A stretch of 64,000 bases of DNA. It comes from Litoribrevibacter albus. GTDB taxonomy: Bacteria; Pseudomonadota; Gammaproteobacteria; Pseudomonadales; Litoribrevibacteraceae. A model generated the notes under the pieces. It ran no database searches, was not told the DNA's origin, and saw only the letters and a program-made list of their open reading frames with translations. This document shows, piece by piece, positions 23,821-33,314 of the stretch (within the stretch, counting starts at the first letter, position 1; every line of letters starts with the position of its first letter). Both the position numbers and the translations under genes were made by a program. Location of the stretch: NCBI RefSeq assembly GCF_030159995.1, contig NZ_BSNM01000015.1, forward strand, positions 248,001-312,000, in the 5' to 3' direction.

Positions 23821-25326
23821 TTAGCGATTACCCCAAGGGTTTTCTTGTGTGTTACGTTTTTTGGGTTGAGCAGGACGTTTTCTCGGTGAGGTGTTTGTTT
23901 GCTGCTCACTTGTTTGCGAAGAACGGTTCTTTTGCTCGTTGTTCTTTTGCTGGTTGTTCTTTTGATTGTCACCTTGGCTATTCGAATTCGCGCGATTCGG
24001 CTTTTTTCGGGCGCCGTTTGATGATTTTGATGCCGGCGCTTGATTGCGTTTCTTTTCCGCCTGCTTACTGCCGACCGAACGCTGACCGTCTTGGTGACTC
24101 TGTTTCGGCTTCTTGGGCTTTTTAGGTTTCTTTGGTTTGATCGGACGGGTATCCAGCTTTGTTTCCGGGATTGGGTTACTGGCTTTGTAGCCCTTGATGT
24201 CTTGTCTTGGCAGTAAGGTTTGAATCAGGCGTTCGATGTCTTTCAGTTGTTGGAATTCATCAATAGATACTAAGGAAACCGCTTCGCCTTCTGCACCAGC
24301 ACGACCGGTTCGACCAATACGGTGAACATAATCTTCGGCTGTATTTGGCAATTCGAAATTCACTACATGGGGCAATTCTGTAATATCGATACCCCGAGCG
24401 GCAATGTCCGTGGCGACCAAAACCGAGATCTCATTCGATTTGAAGTTTGCCAGGGCTTTGGTTCTTGCCCCTTGGCTTTTGTTGCCATGTATGGCCGCAG
24501 CGGTAATGCCTGCTTTATTTAACTTCTCGGTCAAACGGTTTGCACCGTGTTTTGTACGCGTAAATACAAGTACTTGTTGCCAATCATTGTCTTTAATGAG
24601 CTTGATTAACGCCGCTGGTTTTTGGCTTTTATCTACCGGACTGATCCACTGATTGACTGTTTTAGCCGTGGTGTTGGGCGGAGCAACAGACACCTCGATC
24701 GGGTCTATTACAAAGTCTTTTGCCAGCTCTCTGATTTCTTCTGAAAAAGTCGCGGAAAAGAGCAGGGTTTGTCGACGTTTTGGCAAGAGTGCAAGAATCT
24801 TTTTGATGTCACGCAAGAAGCCCATATCGAGCATTCGATCCGCTTCATCGAGTACCAGCGTCGTTAAATGATCAAACTTCAACGCGTTTTGATTATAGAG
24901 ATCCAGCAAACGCCCGGGGGTGGCAATCAGAATGTCTGCGCCACCACGAAGTTTCATCATTTGAGGATTAATTTTCACACCGCCGAAAACCACCGCTGAT
25001 TTGATCTTCAGGTACTTACTGTAGGCTTCTACATTATCAGCAACCTGAGCGGCCAATTCACGTGTTGGTGTAAGCACTAAGGATCGCACTTGATTATGAC
25101 GACCTGCTTTGGCGGTTTGTGCGTTTGGATCTAATACCAAACGATTTAACAAAGGAAGCGTAAAACTGGCGGTCTTACCTGTACCCGTTTGTGCGGCAGC
25201 CATGACATCTCGTCCGTCCAATACGTGAGGGATGGCCTGTGCCTGAATAGGAGACGGGTGTTCGTAGCCTTGATCGGAAACGGCTTGTAGAAGTTCAGGT
25301 AATAAACCTAAGTCAGTAAAACTCAT
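23821..25326 (-). CDS. rhlE: DEAD-box RNA helicase, RhlE type
   Basis: The product is 501 residues from the ATG at 25324-25326, which follows AGAGAAGCT. An in-frame extension of 34 codons to 25428 lacks helicase-family sequence. The start [16 protein letters not shown] precedes the Q motif (P-S-P-I-Q). Next come A-Q-T-G-T-G-K-T (motif I), [29 protein letters not shown] and [10 protein letters not shown]. After about residue 385 a Lys/Asn/Gln-rich basic tail with K-P-K-K-P-K-K-P-K repeats likely binds RNA. It would act in ribosome assembly or RNA turnover. It sits between flgJ and flgK, interrupting an otherwise continuous flagellar set. Confidence 0.92.
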   Translation of the reverse strand: MSFTDLGLLPELLQAVSDQGYEHPSPIQAQAIPHVLDGRDVMAAAQTGTGKTASFTLPLLNRLVLDPNAQTAKAGRHNQVRSLVLTPTRELAAQVADNVEAYSKYLKIKSAVVFGGVKINPQMMKLRGGADILIATPGRLLDLYNQNALKFDHLTTLVLDEADRMLDMGFLRDIKKILALLPKRRQTLLFSATFSEEIRELAKDFVIDPIEVSVAPPNTTAKTVNQWISPVDKSQKPAALIKLIKDNDWQQVLVFTRTKHGANRLTEKLNKAGITAAAIHGNKSQGARTKALANFKSNEISVLVATDIAARGIDITELPHVVNFELPNTAEDYVHRIGRTGRAGAEGEAVSLVSIDEFQQLKDIERLIQTLLPRQDIKGYKASNPIPETKLDTRPIKPKKPKKPKKPKQSHQDGQRSVGSKQAEKKRNQAPASKSSNGARKKPNRANSNSQGDNQKNNQQKNNEQKNRSSQTSEQQTNTSPRKRPAQPKKRNTQENPWGNR

Positions 25327-25750
25327 AGCTTCTCTTTTTCTGCTGTGATGATTGAGCGCAATAGTGAACTTGGATGAAAAGTGATCATTATCGGACGGGG
25401 CGTGCAGCTTACAGTAAGTCCTCGTCAATCGCCATGCTTTTCTTTGTGAGGATCTATATGGGCTGGGTTTATATCCTTTTTATGACTTTCCTTTTTCGGT
25501 GTGAAGTTTGCTACTACTCAAACTCATCAAAGATTGCTTGTTGTTAGGGGCGCTTAACTTGTCATCAGTGTTTCTTAAACTGTGTGAGGAAAAGCTGATA
25601 TATACTCGTCCTTGGAGTGTATGCCTTTCTAGTTAAAGTATTGCAGCTGAGAGAAAGCCAGTTGGCATACAAATTGAGTAGTACCTGGTAATGACGAATT
25701 TTTTCCGCTGATTTGGTTAAAAAAGCGGCAAACTATTACCGGGTGATCTT
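25327..25750. other. Gene-free region between divergent rhlE and flgK
   Basis: No convincing coding frame is seen in these 424 bp. It must hold both promoters. GTATGCC (25619-25625) and GGCATAC (25664-25670) form a separated inverted repeat, the second half overlapping a sigma-54-like site. CCGCT/AGCGG can pair near the flgK start. Confidence 0.6.
25663..25678 (+). promoter_or_regulatory. Candidate sigma-54 promoter of flgKL
   Basis: TGGCATACAAATTGAG has a good -24 element but GA instead of the invariant GC at -12. It lies about 73 bp before flgK. No sigma-28 site is seen here, so this is the best flagellar-type candidate. Confidence 0.45.
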
Positions 25751-28411
25751 ATGGGACTAATCGATTTAGGTTTAACAGGAATCCATGCCAGCCAGGCAGC
25801 GCTCGATACTACGGGCCACAACATCACGAATGCCAATACGCCAGGGTACACGCGGCAACGTGTTGAACAGTCGGCAAATACTCCCCGGTTGGAAGGCAGT
25901 AATATCATTGGCCAAGGCGTTAAGGTTGATGAGATTTCGCGTATATATAACCAGTTTATTAACGATCAGATTCTGCGTGATACGTCGAATTTCAACGAAT
26001 ACGATACCCATTTAGATTCGATACAGCAGGTGGACAAACTCTTGTCTCAACCTGAAACCTCGATCCTAACTGAGTTGTCGGACATGTTTGATGCCTTTCA
26101 AACATTGGCCGATGATCCTTCTTCTTCCAGCATTCGTTCAACCGTATTAAATGATATTGAAGATGTGGTTATTCGCTTCAATCAGCTTGCTGCGCGTTTG
26201 GACGAACAGCAGTTAATTACGGTTGATCAGATCGAGAATTCAATTACCGAAGTGAATACCTTGGTTTCAACGATCGCTGATCTGAATAAACAAATTCTGG
26301 AGTTTGAAGGTGGCGGCACGGCTGCTGCGAACGACTTACTGGATCAGCGTGACCAAGCGGTACGTGAACTTTCCGAGTTCATGAGTGTTAGTGTGGTTGA
26401 AGAGAGTTCCGGTGCGATCAATGTGTTCTTGTCAGGTGGGCAGAACCTGGTGGTTGGCTCAATTCCTTATGCACTTGAAGTGACAGATAACGAATTTGAC
26501 CGTACTCAGAAAAGCATTTCCGTGAACGTCAACGGGACGTTACAAGAGGTGGAAAGTCAGATTTCAGGGGGCATCCTGAGCGGTTTGCTGGATTTCCAAA
26601 ACGAGACGTTGGGTAAATCTCTAAACGAACTGGGGCGTGTGGCAATTGCGATTGCGGATCAAATGAACGATCAGCACCGATTGGGGATAGACCTTTCCGG
26701 ACAAATAGGCGGTTTAATTTTCGCTGATGTGAACGATGCAGATGCGGCCAGTAACCGTTTCCTAACCTCGGCCAACAATGCGTTACCGAATGATCGTGTG
26801 GGGAATGTGACTATTCTGGATTCCTCGGAGATGACGGCAGATAACTATGTGTTGGATTTCACTGGCCCTGGGAATAACAACTATCAAATCCGTCGAGAGT
26901 CGGATGATTCCATTGTGGTCCAAGGGGTATTACCTAACGGTGTCCCTGCAAGCATTGAGTTTGAAGGAATCAGCGTAAACCTCGAAAGTGGCACCTTCCA
27001 GATTGGTGATGAGTTTTTGATTCGTCCGACACGATTGGCCGGTTCTGAAATTGATCGTGAAATTACCCGTGGTGATGAGTTGGCGTTGGCTTCTCCGGTT
27101 CGTACCGGATCAAACATTGGTAACGTTGGTACAGCTCAAATCGATGAAGGCACTATCCTGGATCTCTATGAGCAGTATCCAAACGACACAACGCTGCTGT
27201 CGACCTTTGCTACATCAGGGCAGCTATCACCACCGGTGATCATTAAATTTACCAGTGAAACCACCTACGACATTCTGGATAACTCTGACCCGGCCAACCC
27301 GGTGAGTTTGGTTCCTCCTATCGAAGATCAGGTGTATATACCGGGGATTAATAACCCGATTTTTCCTGACGATCCGGGATTAACCATCATTGAAACCACA
27401 GGTGCAAACATCGGGCAAGTTGTTGCCGGGACAACTAATGGATATGGCTCGGAAAATCTGACGTTTACCTTTACTGATCCAGATACCGGGGCGGTAACGG
27501 TTCGTCCGACCGTGACATTACCGGCCAATGCGTCAGCGCGAGACATAGTGAATGTCCTGAATCAGCAAGACGGTGTCGAAGCAACTGCTAGAACAACGAT
27601 GTTCTTAAGTAACTTTGTTGATGATGGTGCGGGGGCGCCTCTGGAAATTGACATTAATGGCGAGACGTTGGTGATCAGTTCTCCTGATTTGGTCGATGCA
27701 GATACAGTGGCTCGTGAAATTAATGCAAACGCTAATTTGGGTCTACAAAACATTCGGGCGTATTCCGACGGAACTCAGGTTCGTATCGAGTCTTACATCG
27801 GTGTTGATCTAACGGCAACGGTAAATGGTTCAGCTGGTGACAGTATCGATGTGACGGATTCGTCTTCGAATACTTTGACGGTAACGGGGCCAGGCAACTC
27901 GGCAACCATTGGTGGTTCGGTTGATGTTCAGATGGCGGATGGCCTTCAAATGAATTCGGATAATGCGGGGGGTGTTTTCGCAGCCTTTCCTGTCGCGCAA
28001 TCTGCGTTTATGGGGTATCAGGTCAACATTGATGGTATACCGGGTGAAGACGATTATTTCACGGTCGATTTCAATACAGATTCAGTATCAGACAACCGCA
28101 ATGGTATTAATTTGATTGATCTTCAGCGTGCCAAAACCGTTGCAACAGATGGAAAGGGTCTCACCTTTGATGAAGCTTATGCGGGTCTTGCTTCTGAGAT
28201 CGGAGCGGACACTCAGTCATTGAGCATTAATAAAGATGCGGCAGAGAGTGTGATGAAGCTGTCTGTATCATTGCGGGAGTCGATTTCCGGGGTGAACCTG
28301 GATGAAGAAGCGGCCAACTTGATTAAGTACGAACTACAGTACAACGCATCGGCTCAGGTGATTCAGGTCGCGCAAGATATTTTTGATGCCCTGCTTGCGA
28401 CATTCAGATAA
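25751..28411 (+). CDS. flgK: FlgK, hook-filament junction protein 1 (enlarged)
   Basis: The 886-residue protein begins MGLIDLGLTGIHASQAAL and has the motif H-N-I-T-N-A-N-T-P-G-Y-T-R-Q-R near residue 27. It ends in the FlgK C-terminal helix with S-G-V-N-L-D-E-E-A-A-N-L-I and A-Q-V-I-Q-V-A-Q-D. Enterobacterial FlgK is about 547 residues; the extra 300 or so lie in the surface-exposed middle (about 330-720). FlgN is its chaperone. flgL follows 14 bp later. Confidence 0.95.
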   Translation: MGLIDLGLTGIHASQAALDTTGHNITNANTPGYTRQRVEQSANTPRLEGSNIIGQGVKVDEISRIYNQFINDQILRDTSNFNEYDTHLDSIQQVDKLLSQPETSILTELSDMFDAFQTLADDPSSSSIRSTVLNDIEDVVIRFNQLAARLDEQQLITVDQIENSITEVNTLVSTIADLNKQILEFEGGGTAAANDLLDQRDQAVRELSEFMSVSVVEESSGAINVFLSGGQNLVVGSIPYALEVTDNEFDRTQKSISVNVNGTLQEVESQISGGILSGLLDFQNETLGKSLNELGRVAIAIADQMNDQHRLGIDLSGQIGGLIFADVNDADAASNRFLTSANNALPNDRVGNVTILDSSEMTADNYVLDFTGPGNNNYQIRRESDDSIVVQGVLPNGVPASIEFEGISVNLESGTFQIGDEFLIRPTRLAGSEIDREITRGDELALASPVRTGSNIGNVGTAQIDEGTILDLYEQYPNDTTLLSTFATSGQLSPPVIIKFTSETTYDILDNSDPANPVSLVPPIEDQVYIPGINNPIFPDDPGLTIIETTGANIGQVVAGTTNGYGSENLTFTFTDPDTGAVTVRPTVTLPANASARDIVNVLNQQDGVEATARTTMFLSNFVDDGAGAPLEIDINGETLVISSPDLVDADTVAREINANANLGLQNIRAYSDGTQVRIESYIGVDLTATVNGSAGDSIDVTDSSSNTLTVTGPGNSATIGGSVDVQMADGLQMNSDNAGGVFAAFPVAQSAFMGYQVNIDGIPGEDDYFTVDFNTDSVSDNRNGINLIDLQRAKTVATDGKGLTFDEAYAGLASEIGADTQSLSINKDAAESVMKLSVSLRESISGVNLDEEAANLIKYELQYNASAQVIQVAQDIFDALLATFR

Positions 28412-28425
28412 TAGGAGATTGAATT

Positions 28426-29664
28426 ATGGTTAGGGTATCGTCCCAACAAGCGTTCCTTGGCTCAGTCGGAGAAATGATAGATCTGAATAGCCAGGTATTA
28501 GATACACAAGCAAAAATTTCTTCGGGCAAAGAGGTGTTAACCGCAGCGGATGACCCTCTGGCGGCCAGTCGTATTTCTCAGTTAACTCAGGGGATTTCGT
28601 TACGAGAACAGTATACGAAGAACTTAACTACCTTGGAGGCGGCGCTTCAGGCGGAAGAGTCTGCACTCAATAATATTGTCGCAAGTATCCAGCGGGTGCG
28701 TGAGCTGACGGTAAAAGCGGGTAATGGTTCGTACAGTATTGAAGATCGACAATCGATCGCCATTGAATTGGATCAGCGATTGAACGAATTGGTGGCGCTT
28801 GCAAACACCAAAGATGCCAGTGGTGAATATATTTTTGCTGGCTTTCAGGGTGATACGATTCCTTTTGCGGAAGTGCAAGATGGAACGTACGTTTACCAAG
28901 GGGACGAAGGGCAACGCTTTATTAAAGCTGATGAGTCAACGAATGTAGCTAGAAACGATAATGGTAAGCGGATTTTCTTTGAGATAGAAAGTGCCAATAA
29001 TACGGTCTTTACCTATGCCAACCCGTTAAATACGGATCAGACCTCTTATATTTCCAGTGGTAAAGTGACGGATCAGGAAATTTACGATGCCTTCTATCCG
29101 GAAGATATGGTGATTACGTTTAACCCGGAAACCAACATCGTACCGAACGGGCCAAATTACACCATTGTAGAGAAGAGTACAGGGAAACCGGTTATTACTG
29201 ATTTTGCTCATGTTCAGGGCGCGCAAGTCACATTTAACGGCGCCTCTTTTACTATTTCTGGAAGTCCAAATCCGGGAGATGTATTTACCGTTGAGTCCAG
29301 TAATAAACAGGATATCTTTAAAACGGTTAAGAATCTTACTGACGGGCTTAATTCATTGGCTGATACGCCTACCGATAAAGCTCAGTTGGAAACCTTGCTG
29401 AACGATACCTTGATTAATCTGGATAACGCCCTAGAGTCTGTCGTTGAAACTCAGAGTGATGTAGGTGGTCGTCTGAATGTGGTGGATACTTCACGTGATA
29501 CCCAGGAAGAAATTAACCTGGTGAATCAGACGGTGCTCTCTGGTATCCGTGACTTGGATTACGCTGAGGCGGTGTCACAGTTAAGCTTTCAGACCTTTGT
29601 TCTGGAAGCAACTCAGTCTACGTTTACACGAGTGTCGGGGCTGTCGCTATTTAATAAGCTATAA
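28426..29664 (+). CDS. flgL: FlgL, hook-filament junction protein 3
   Basis: The 412-residue protein begins MVRVSSQQAFLGSVGEM and has the flagellin-like N-terminal helix (Q-A-K-I-S-S-G-K-E-V-L-T-A-A-D-D-P-L-A-A-S-R). Its C-terminal helix includes D-L-D-Y-A-E-A-V-S-Q-L-S-F-Q-T. It joins hook and filament with FlgK. Longer than the 317-residue enterobacterial form, again in the middle. A clear terminator follows at 29731-29756. Confidence 0.95.
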   Translation: MVRVSSQQAFLGSVGEMIDLNSQVLDTQAKISSGKEVLTAADDPLAASRISQLTQGISLREQYTKNLTTLEAALQAEESALNNIVASIQRVRELTVKAGNGSYSIEDRQSIAIELDQRLNELVALANTKDASGEYIFAGFQGDTIPFAEVQDGTYVYQGDEGQRFIKADESTNVARNDNGKRIFFEIESANNTVFTYANPLNTDQTSYISSGKVTDQEIYDAFYPEDMVITFNPETNIVPNGPNYTIVEKSTGKPVITDFAHVQGAQVTFNGASFTISGSPNPGDVFTVESSNKQDIFKTVKNLTDGLNSLADTPTDKAQLETLLNDTLINLDNALESVVETQSDVGGRLNVVDTSRDTQEEINLVNQTVLSGIRDLDYAEAVSQLSFQTFVLEATQSTFTRVSGLSLFNKL

Positions 29665-29730
29665 ATACACAGTACTATCGTTGATTGAAGTGGTTGCCGA
29701 CGTCTTGGCAGCCGCTTGATCTACAATTTG

Positions 29731-29756
29731 AAAAGGCGGTATTTTTACCGCCTTTT
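29731..29756 (+). terminator. Intrinsic terminator after flgL
   Basis: AAAAGGCGGTA / TACCGCCTTTT stem with a TTTT loop and a terminal T-run. The next gene, cysQ, starts 28 bp later, so it probably has its own promoter or relies on read-through. Confidence 0.9.
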
Positions 29757-29783
29757 TTGTGCCTGAAGGTTGAGAGAGAACGT

Positions 29784-30578
29784 ATGGATTCCTATGTAAG
29801 TGAAGACACTCTGGCTGTTGTTAAAGACATTGCTATCAAGGCAGGTCTTGCAATCATGGATATATATCAGCAGGATTTTTCTGTGTATGAGAAGAGTGAT
29901 GAAAGCCCGCTTACAGAAGCCGATTTGGCTGCTCATAAGATCATTTGTGAGCAGCTCAAACAGGCATTTCCGACACTTCCTATATTGTCTGAGGAATCCA
30001 CTGATATCACCTATGAAGACCGAAAAAACTGGCAGACGTTTTGGTTGGTAGATCCTCTAGACGGCACGAAAGAGTTCATCAAAAAGAACGATGAATTTAC
30101 CGTCAACATTGCTCTGATAGATCAAGGGCGACCGGTGTTAGGTGTGGTGTATGTACCTGCCTTGGGCGTTGTTTATCTTGGTGCTGAAGGGCTTGGAGCC
30201 AAGAAGGTGGAGGCTGGTGAAGAAACAGCTATTAAGGTTAGGGAATATCCAAAAGAGCAATGGATTATCCTGGGGAGTCGGTCGCATCAAAGTGAACACA
30301 TGGTGTCTTATCTGCAATTATTTGAACGCTATGAGTTGATCAGTCGGGGAAGCTCGTTGAAGTTTTGTATGATTGCCGAGGGCGCTGCTGATCTCTATCC
30401 CCGATTGGGGCCAACGTCAGAATGGGATACGGCGGCAGCACATGCTGTGGTGGTGGCCGCTGGTGGAGTGGTGAATGATAAAGACGGTAATCCGTTGCGT
30501 TACAACAAAGAGAATATCCTCAACCCTTGGTTTTTTGTTCATCATAAAGACCTGGAGATACCAACATGCTCGGAATAA
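29784..30578 (+). CDS. cysQ: CysQ, 3'(2'),5'-bisphosphate nucleotidase
   Basis: The product is 264 residues from the ATG at 29784. The frame is open back to 29685, but that stretch is the flgL terminator. The inositol-monophosphatase-type metal site is clear: S-P-L-T-E-A-D near residue 37, V-D-P-L-D-G-T-K-E-F near 88, and the C-terminal W-D-T-A-A-A-H-A near 213. CysQ removes 3'-phosphoadenosine 5'-phosphate made in sulfate assimilation; it is cytosolic or membrane-attached. It is an isolated metabolic gene between flagellar genes, followed by a bidirectional terminator. Confidence 0.93.
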   Translation: MDSYVSEDTLAVVKDIAIKAGLAIMDIYQQDFSVYEKSDESPLTEADLAAHKIICEQLKQAFPTLPILSEESTDITYEDRKNWQTFWLVDPLDGTKEFIKKNDEFTVNIALIDQGRPVLGVVYVPALGVVYLGAEGLGAKKVEAGEETAIKVREYPKEQWIILGSRSHQSEHMVSYLQLFERYELISRGSSLKFCMIAEGAADLYPRLGPTSEWDTAAAHAVVVAAGGVVNDKDGNPLRYNKENILNPWFFVHHKDLEIPTCSE

Positions 30579-30680
30579 GAAGGTTCTCTGAATAAAAAGG
30601 TTCTCTGAATAGCGTGTTATTTGGCGAAAGAGTTATCTGATCGGAGAGGTTTTGAGTAATTCAACAAATTTTAAGCAAAA

Positions 30681-30708
30681 AAAAGGTGGCTATTTAAGCC
30701 ACCTTTTT
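30681..30708. terminator. Bidirectional terminator between cysQ and the TPR-methyltransferase gene
   Basis: Stem AAAAGGTGGCT / AGCCACCTTTTT with a 5-base loop, flanked by A and T runs usable in both directions. It lies between two convergent genes. Confidence 0.93.
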
Positions 30709-30725
30709 AACGCCTGCTGTCAGCG

Positions 30726-32792
30726 CTATTTACTGCAATAGAGCTGGTACATGCAGTTGAACATTTGAGGATTTTCCTGCTCAATTTGATCCCAGTTTTC
30801 TAAACTGGATCGAGTCTGATCCAGAGGGAAGGCCGCATCAAATTGTGATTTGTATTGATTGGATACACCGATAAAACCTAGGAAGTTCAGGCTAAACTGC
30901 TCCAGCAATGCGCTCACCTTCGGTAGAGTGTACAAATGCTCAATTGGGTTGAACAATAAATCTCGACAACCACTTGATGTATAGAAATCCGGACGGCTGA
31001 CAATCTCGCTGTAGTCACCATCAATTTCCTTATTCATCAGCATCGCTCTGAACTGTTGAATATTTTCAAGCGTTGGCTTGATCTCATTAGTTTCAATGAT
31101 GTCTTTTGTTGCCGTAATCTGCTGGCGAGCTAGTTCACTGTACAACCCTATCTTGATAAGACCGTGATCGGCAAGAACATCATACAGTGCTTGAAGACCT
31201 TCTTGCGGGTTCGGCATGTGATGCAGAACACCCGAGCATTCAATGACATCGAAGGTTTTACCTAGGGCTTTAACGTCCAGCAGGTTTCCTTCAAAGAACT
31301 CAACGTTGTCTACCCGTAGTTTCATGGCCATCATGCGTGCATACGCAACAGACGCTGGTGATAGATCAACTGCAGTTACTTTGATGTTGTTGAAGTATTT
31401 GGCCGCACGAATGGCTTGTAACCCTGTACCGCAACCGGCAACAAGGAACTCCAACGTCTTGCCTTTCAGCTGGTGTGCTGGTTGGAAGTGAGGTAATTCG
31501 GTATGCAACGCTTGTAGGTAATCCGTTGGCGCGTGATAGCCAAGAGACGTCCAGCGAGGATACGGAGATTCGTTGTAATGCTCACTGATTACACTTGAAC
31601 CGCCGTTGTTGGCATTCTTGTTCTTGCTGCTGAGTTTTGGATTTTCAGACGCCAGTTCTGCCAAATACAGGTTATCGAACAAGGACTTCTCGACGATCGG
31701 TTGCATGAAGTCAGCCCAATCATTGATGGATCTCTCTGAGATATCCTCAGAAATACCCAGCGATGAAATTGGTTGATACATGGTAACCAAGACCAATGCG
31801 CCAGCAATGTCGTTTGGCTGCCAGGTTTTGTCCGATACAAAGCCATTCAAAAGCATAATCAAGGCTTCAAGCCCTTGCTGTTCATCTGGCTTAACTTCCA
31901 TCACGTATTCGTTGTTTGAGCTGTAAAGGCTGAGAGCAACCGCAAGGTTGACTAGCTCATCACGAATTCGGGTATTGTGAAGGCTGTCAGCAAGTACACA
32001 GTAACGAAGCGAGCGCGCCAGCTCTTCAATGGACTGAGATGGCATTTGAATGTTGCTCAAGCACTGCAGTAAAAAGTGATCGTTTGCCAACTCATCAAGA
32101 TCCAACTGACCGTCTTCGTTGCTTAGTCCATATTTATGATCCAGTAATGATATGGCCAATGTTGCGAATGCTTCCGGGTTGACTTCCGGTAGTTTCATGA
32201 AGCTTTCAACGTCTGATTGAAGCTGAGGGTCAAAGGCGTCCGCTTTAATCATTGGTGCGGCTTGAGCAAGACCTGATTGAATGGTTTCATCGATCATGCC
32301 TTGTTTGATTAAGGCGCGATAGGTTTGAAACGCTTCAATGTAATTGCCGTGTTGAAGCTTTGTGTAAGCTAACACTTTCTGGGCTCTAAGATTGTTTGGA
32401 TCAAGCTTCAATACATGATTCAAACATTTCTCTGCATGCTCCGGTTTACGGCAGATCAAATGAAGATAAGCCATGTTGATCCAGCTGGTGATCATTTCAG
32501 GATCGGCTTTCAGTGCTTTGGTCAGCAGTACCAGTGCGGAATCAAAGTCCATTTCGTCCATAGAAATACGACCCATGATATTCAGCATATCAACTTGGTC
32601 CGGTGCTTCCGTCAGTACTTCCAGGCAGATTTTCTTTGCTTTAAGGCGTTCTTTAATGCGCTCTTCCACCGATAGGTCGGCTTGAACAGAACGATTGTAA
32701 TATTCATTAGCCAGAACTAAGCGAGAAGCGCCATCAATTGTCTGGTTAAACTGAGGGTGTTTATCTTGAATCTGTTGGCTTATTGCGTTCAT
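30726..32792 (-). CDS. TPR-repeat protein with C-terminal SAM-dependent methyltransferase domain
   Basis: The 688-residue soluble protein has three to four TPR-like repeats at about residues 60-175 (for example A-L-V-L-L-T-K-A-L-K-A-D-P near 84 and C-L-N-H-V-L-K-L-D-P-N-N). A long helical middle follows, then a class I methyltransferase domain from about 445. Motif I is E-F-L-V-A-G-C-G-T-G near 453, the acidic loop T-A-V-D-L-S-P-A-S-V near 480, and V-I-E-C-S-G-V-L-H-H-M-P near 520. No target is known. It is convergent with cysQ and carries its own good sigma-54 promoter, and the next genes upstream are flagellins. This suggests it modifies flagellin or its glycan (inference). It resembles TPR-methyltransferases found in surface-polysaccharide clusters. 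Confidence 0.8.
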   Translation of the reverse strand: MNAISQQIQDKHPQFNQTIDGASRLVLANEYYNRSVQADLSVEERIKERLKAKKICLEVLTEAPDQVDMLNIMGRISMDEMDFDSALVLLTKALKADPEMITSWINMAYLHLICRKPEHAEKCLNHVLKLDPNNLRAQKVLAYTKLQHGNYIEAFQTYRALIKQGMIDETIQSGLAQAAPMIKADAFDPQLQSDVESFMKLPEVNPEAFATLAISLLDHKYGLSNEDGQLDLDELANDHFLLQCLSNIQMPSQSIEELARSLRYCVLADSLHNTRIRDELVNLAVALSLYSSNNEYVMEVKPDEQQGLEALIMLLNGFVSDKTWQPNDIAGALVLVTMYQPISSLGISEDISERSINDWADFMQPIVEKSLFDNLYLAELASENPKLSSKNKNANNGGSSVISEHYNESPYPRWTSLGYHAPTDYLQALHTELPHFQPAHQLKGKTLEFLVAGCGTGLQAIRAAKYFNNIKVTAVDLSPASVAYARMMAMKLRVDNVEFFEGNLLDVKALGKTFDVIECSGVLHHMPNPQEGLQALYDVLADHGLIKIGLYSELARQQITATKDIIETNEIKPTLENIQQFRAMLMNKEIDGDYSEIVSRPDFYTSSGCRDLLFNPIEHLYTLPKVSALLEQFSLNFLGFIGVSNQYKSQFDAAFPLDQTRSSLENWDQIEQENPQMFNCMYQLYCSK

Positions 32793-32831
32793 GACTAATC
32801 CTTCTTAAAAAATCATGGTTTAAACAGTTAA

Positions 32832-32847
32832 AGCAATTGCAGTGCCA
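32832..32847 (-). promoter_or_regulatory. Sigma-54 promoter of the TPR-methyltransferase gene
   Basis: The minus strand reads TGGCACTGCAATTGCT, matching TGGCACGN4TTGCW at all but one fixed position, with GG and GC ten bases apart. Expected transcript start about 30 bp before the ATG at 32792. Confidence 0.85.
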
Positions 32848-33241
32848 ATAGTTAAATTTATTTAAAATCAATAGGTTATATTGGTTTTTGTTGCTGTTTT
32901 GAGGCGGGCGGAAATAGAGGTTTGCCATAAGAGGCAAAGCTTGTTGTCTATCTGGAAAGCGTTTGGCAAGTTTTCGCCGTGGGTGGCAAGAGGGCATTTT
33001 CTAATGACGTACATTTAGCTAACTGTGAGTGTTGTGATGAAGGAGGGGATTAAAATGGGGTGTAAGAGAAGGTGGTTATGTTTATTAACTTGGGAGGGCA
33101 CAGTAAGACATGAATCGTGCTAGAGGCAGCATGAAGAGATAATACTTCACACTTTGGTCAAATTAACCACGCTTAAGGGCTTGTGGCTTGTACATAGGTT
33201 CCCAAGGTATTGAGAAAAGAGCGGCTTAGCCCAGACAAACA
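32848..33241. other. Gene-poor region upstream of the TPR-methyltransferase promoter
   Basis: About 390 bp without a convincing gene. It would include any FleQ-type enhancer for the sigma-54 promoter at 32832. TTTGCC/GGCAAA near 32921-32938 can form a short hairpin. A 22-codon frame with a strong ribosome site lies at 33055-33123 (listed separately). Confidence 0.5.
33055..33123 (+). CDS. Possible 22-residue small ORF (speculative)
   Basis: AAGGAGGGG lies 6 bases before an ATG that opens a frame of 22 codons ending in TAG. The product would begin MGCKRRWLCLLTW and contain three Cys and two pairs or more of basic residues. The strong Shine-Dalgarno is the only support; no promoter or relative is recognised. 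Confidence 0.2.
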   Translation: MGCKRRWLCLLTWEGTVRHESC

Positions 33242-33299
33242 AAACCCCAGCATAAATAGCTGGGGTTTGTTCGTAGTCTGAACCGGCATCTGGCCGGTT
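33242..33299 (-). terminator. Double terminator after flagellin 1
   Basis: Reading on the minus strand from the flagellin stop there is first a hairpin AACCGGC/GCCGGTT (33281-33299). Then a stronger one follows, AAACCCCAGC/GCTGGGGTTT with a 7-base loop and a T-run (33242-33268). Two stops in series suit a very highly transcribed gene. Confidence 0.85.
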
Positions 33300-33314
33300 T
33301 TAGCTTTGGCTCTT

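Noticed and set aside
25327-25428. 34-codon N-terminal extension of the RhlE-type helicase
   Set aside because: RhlE proteins start at the M-S-F segment, which has its own ribosome site at 25324-25326.
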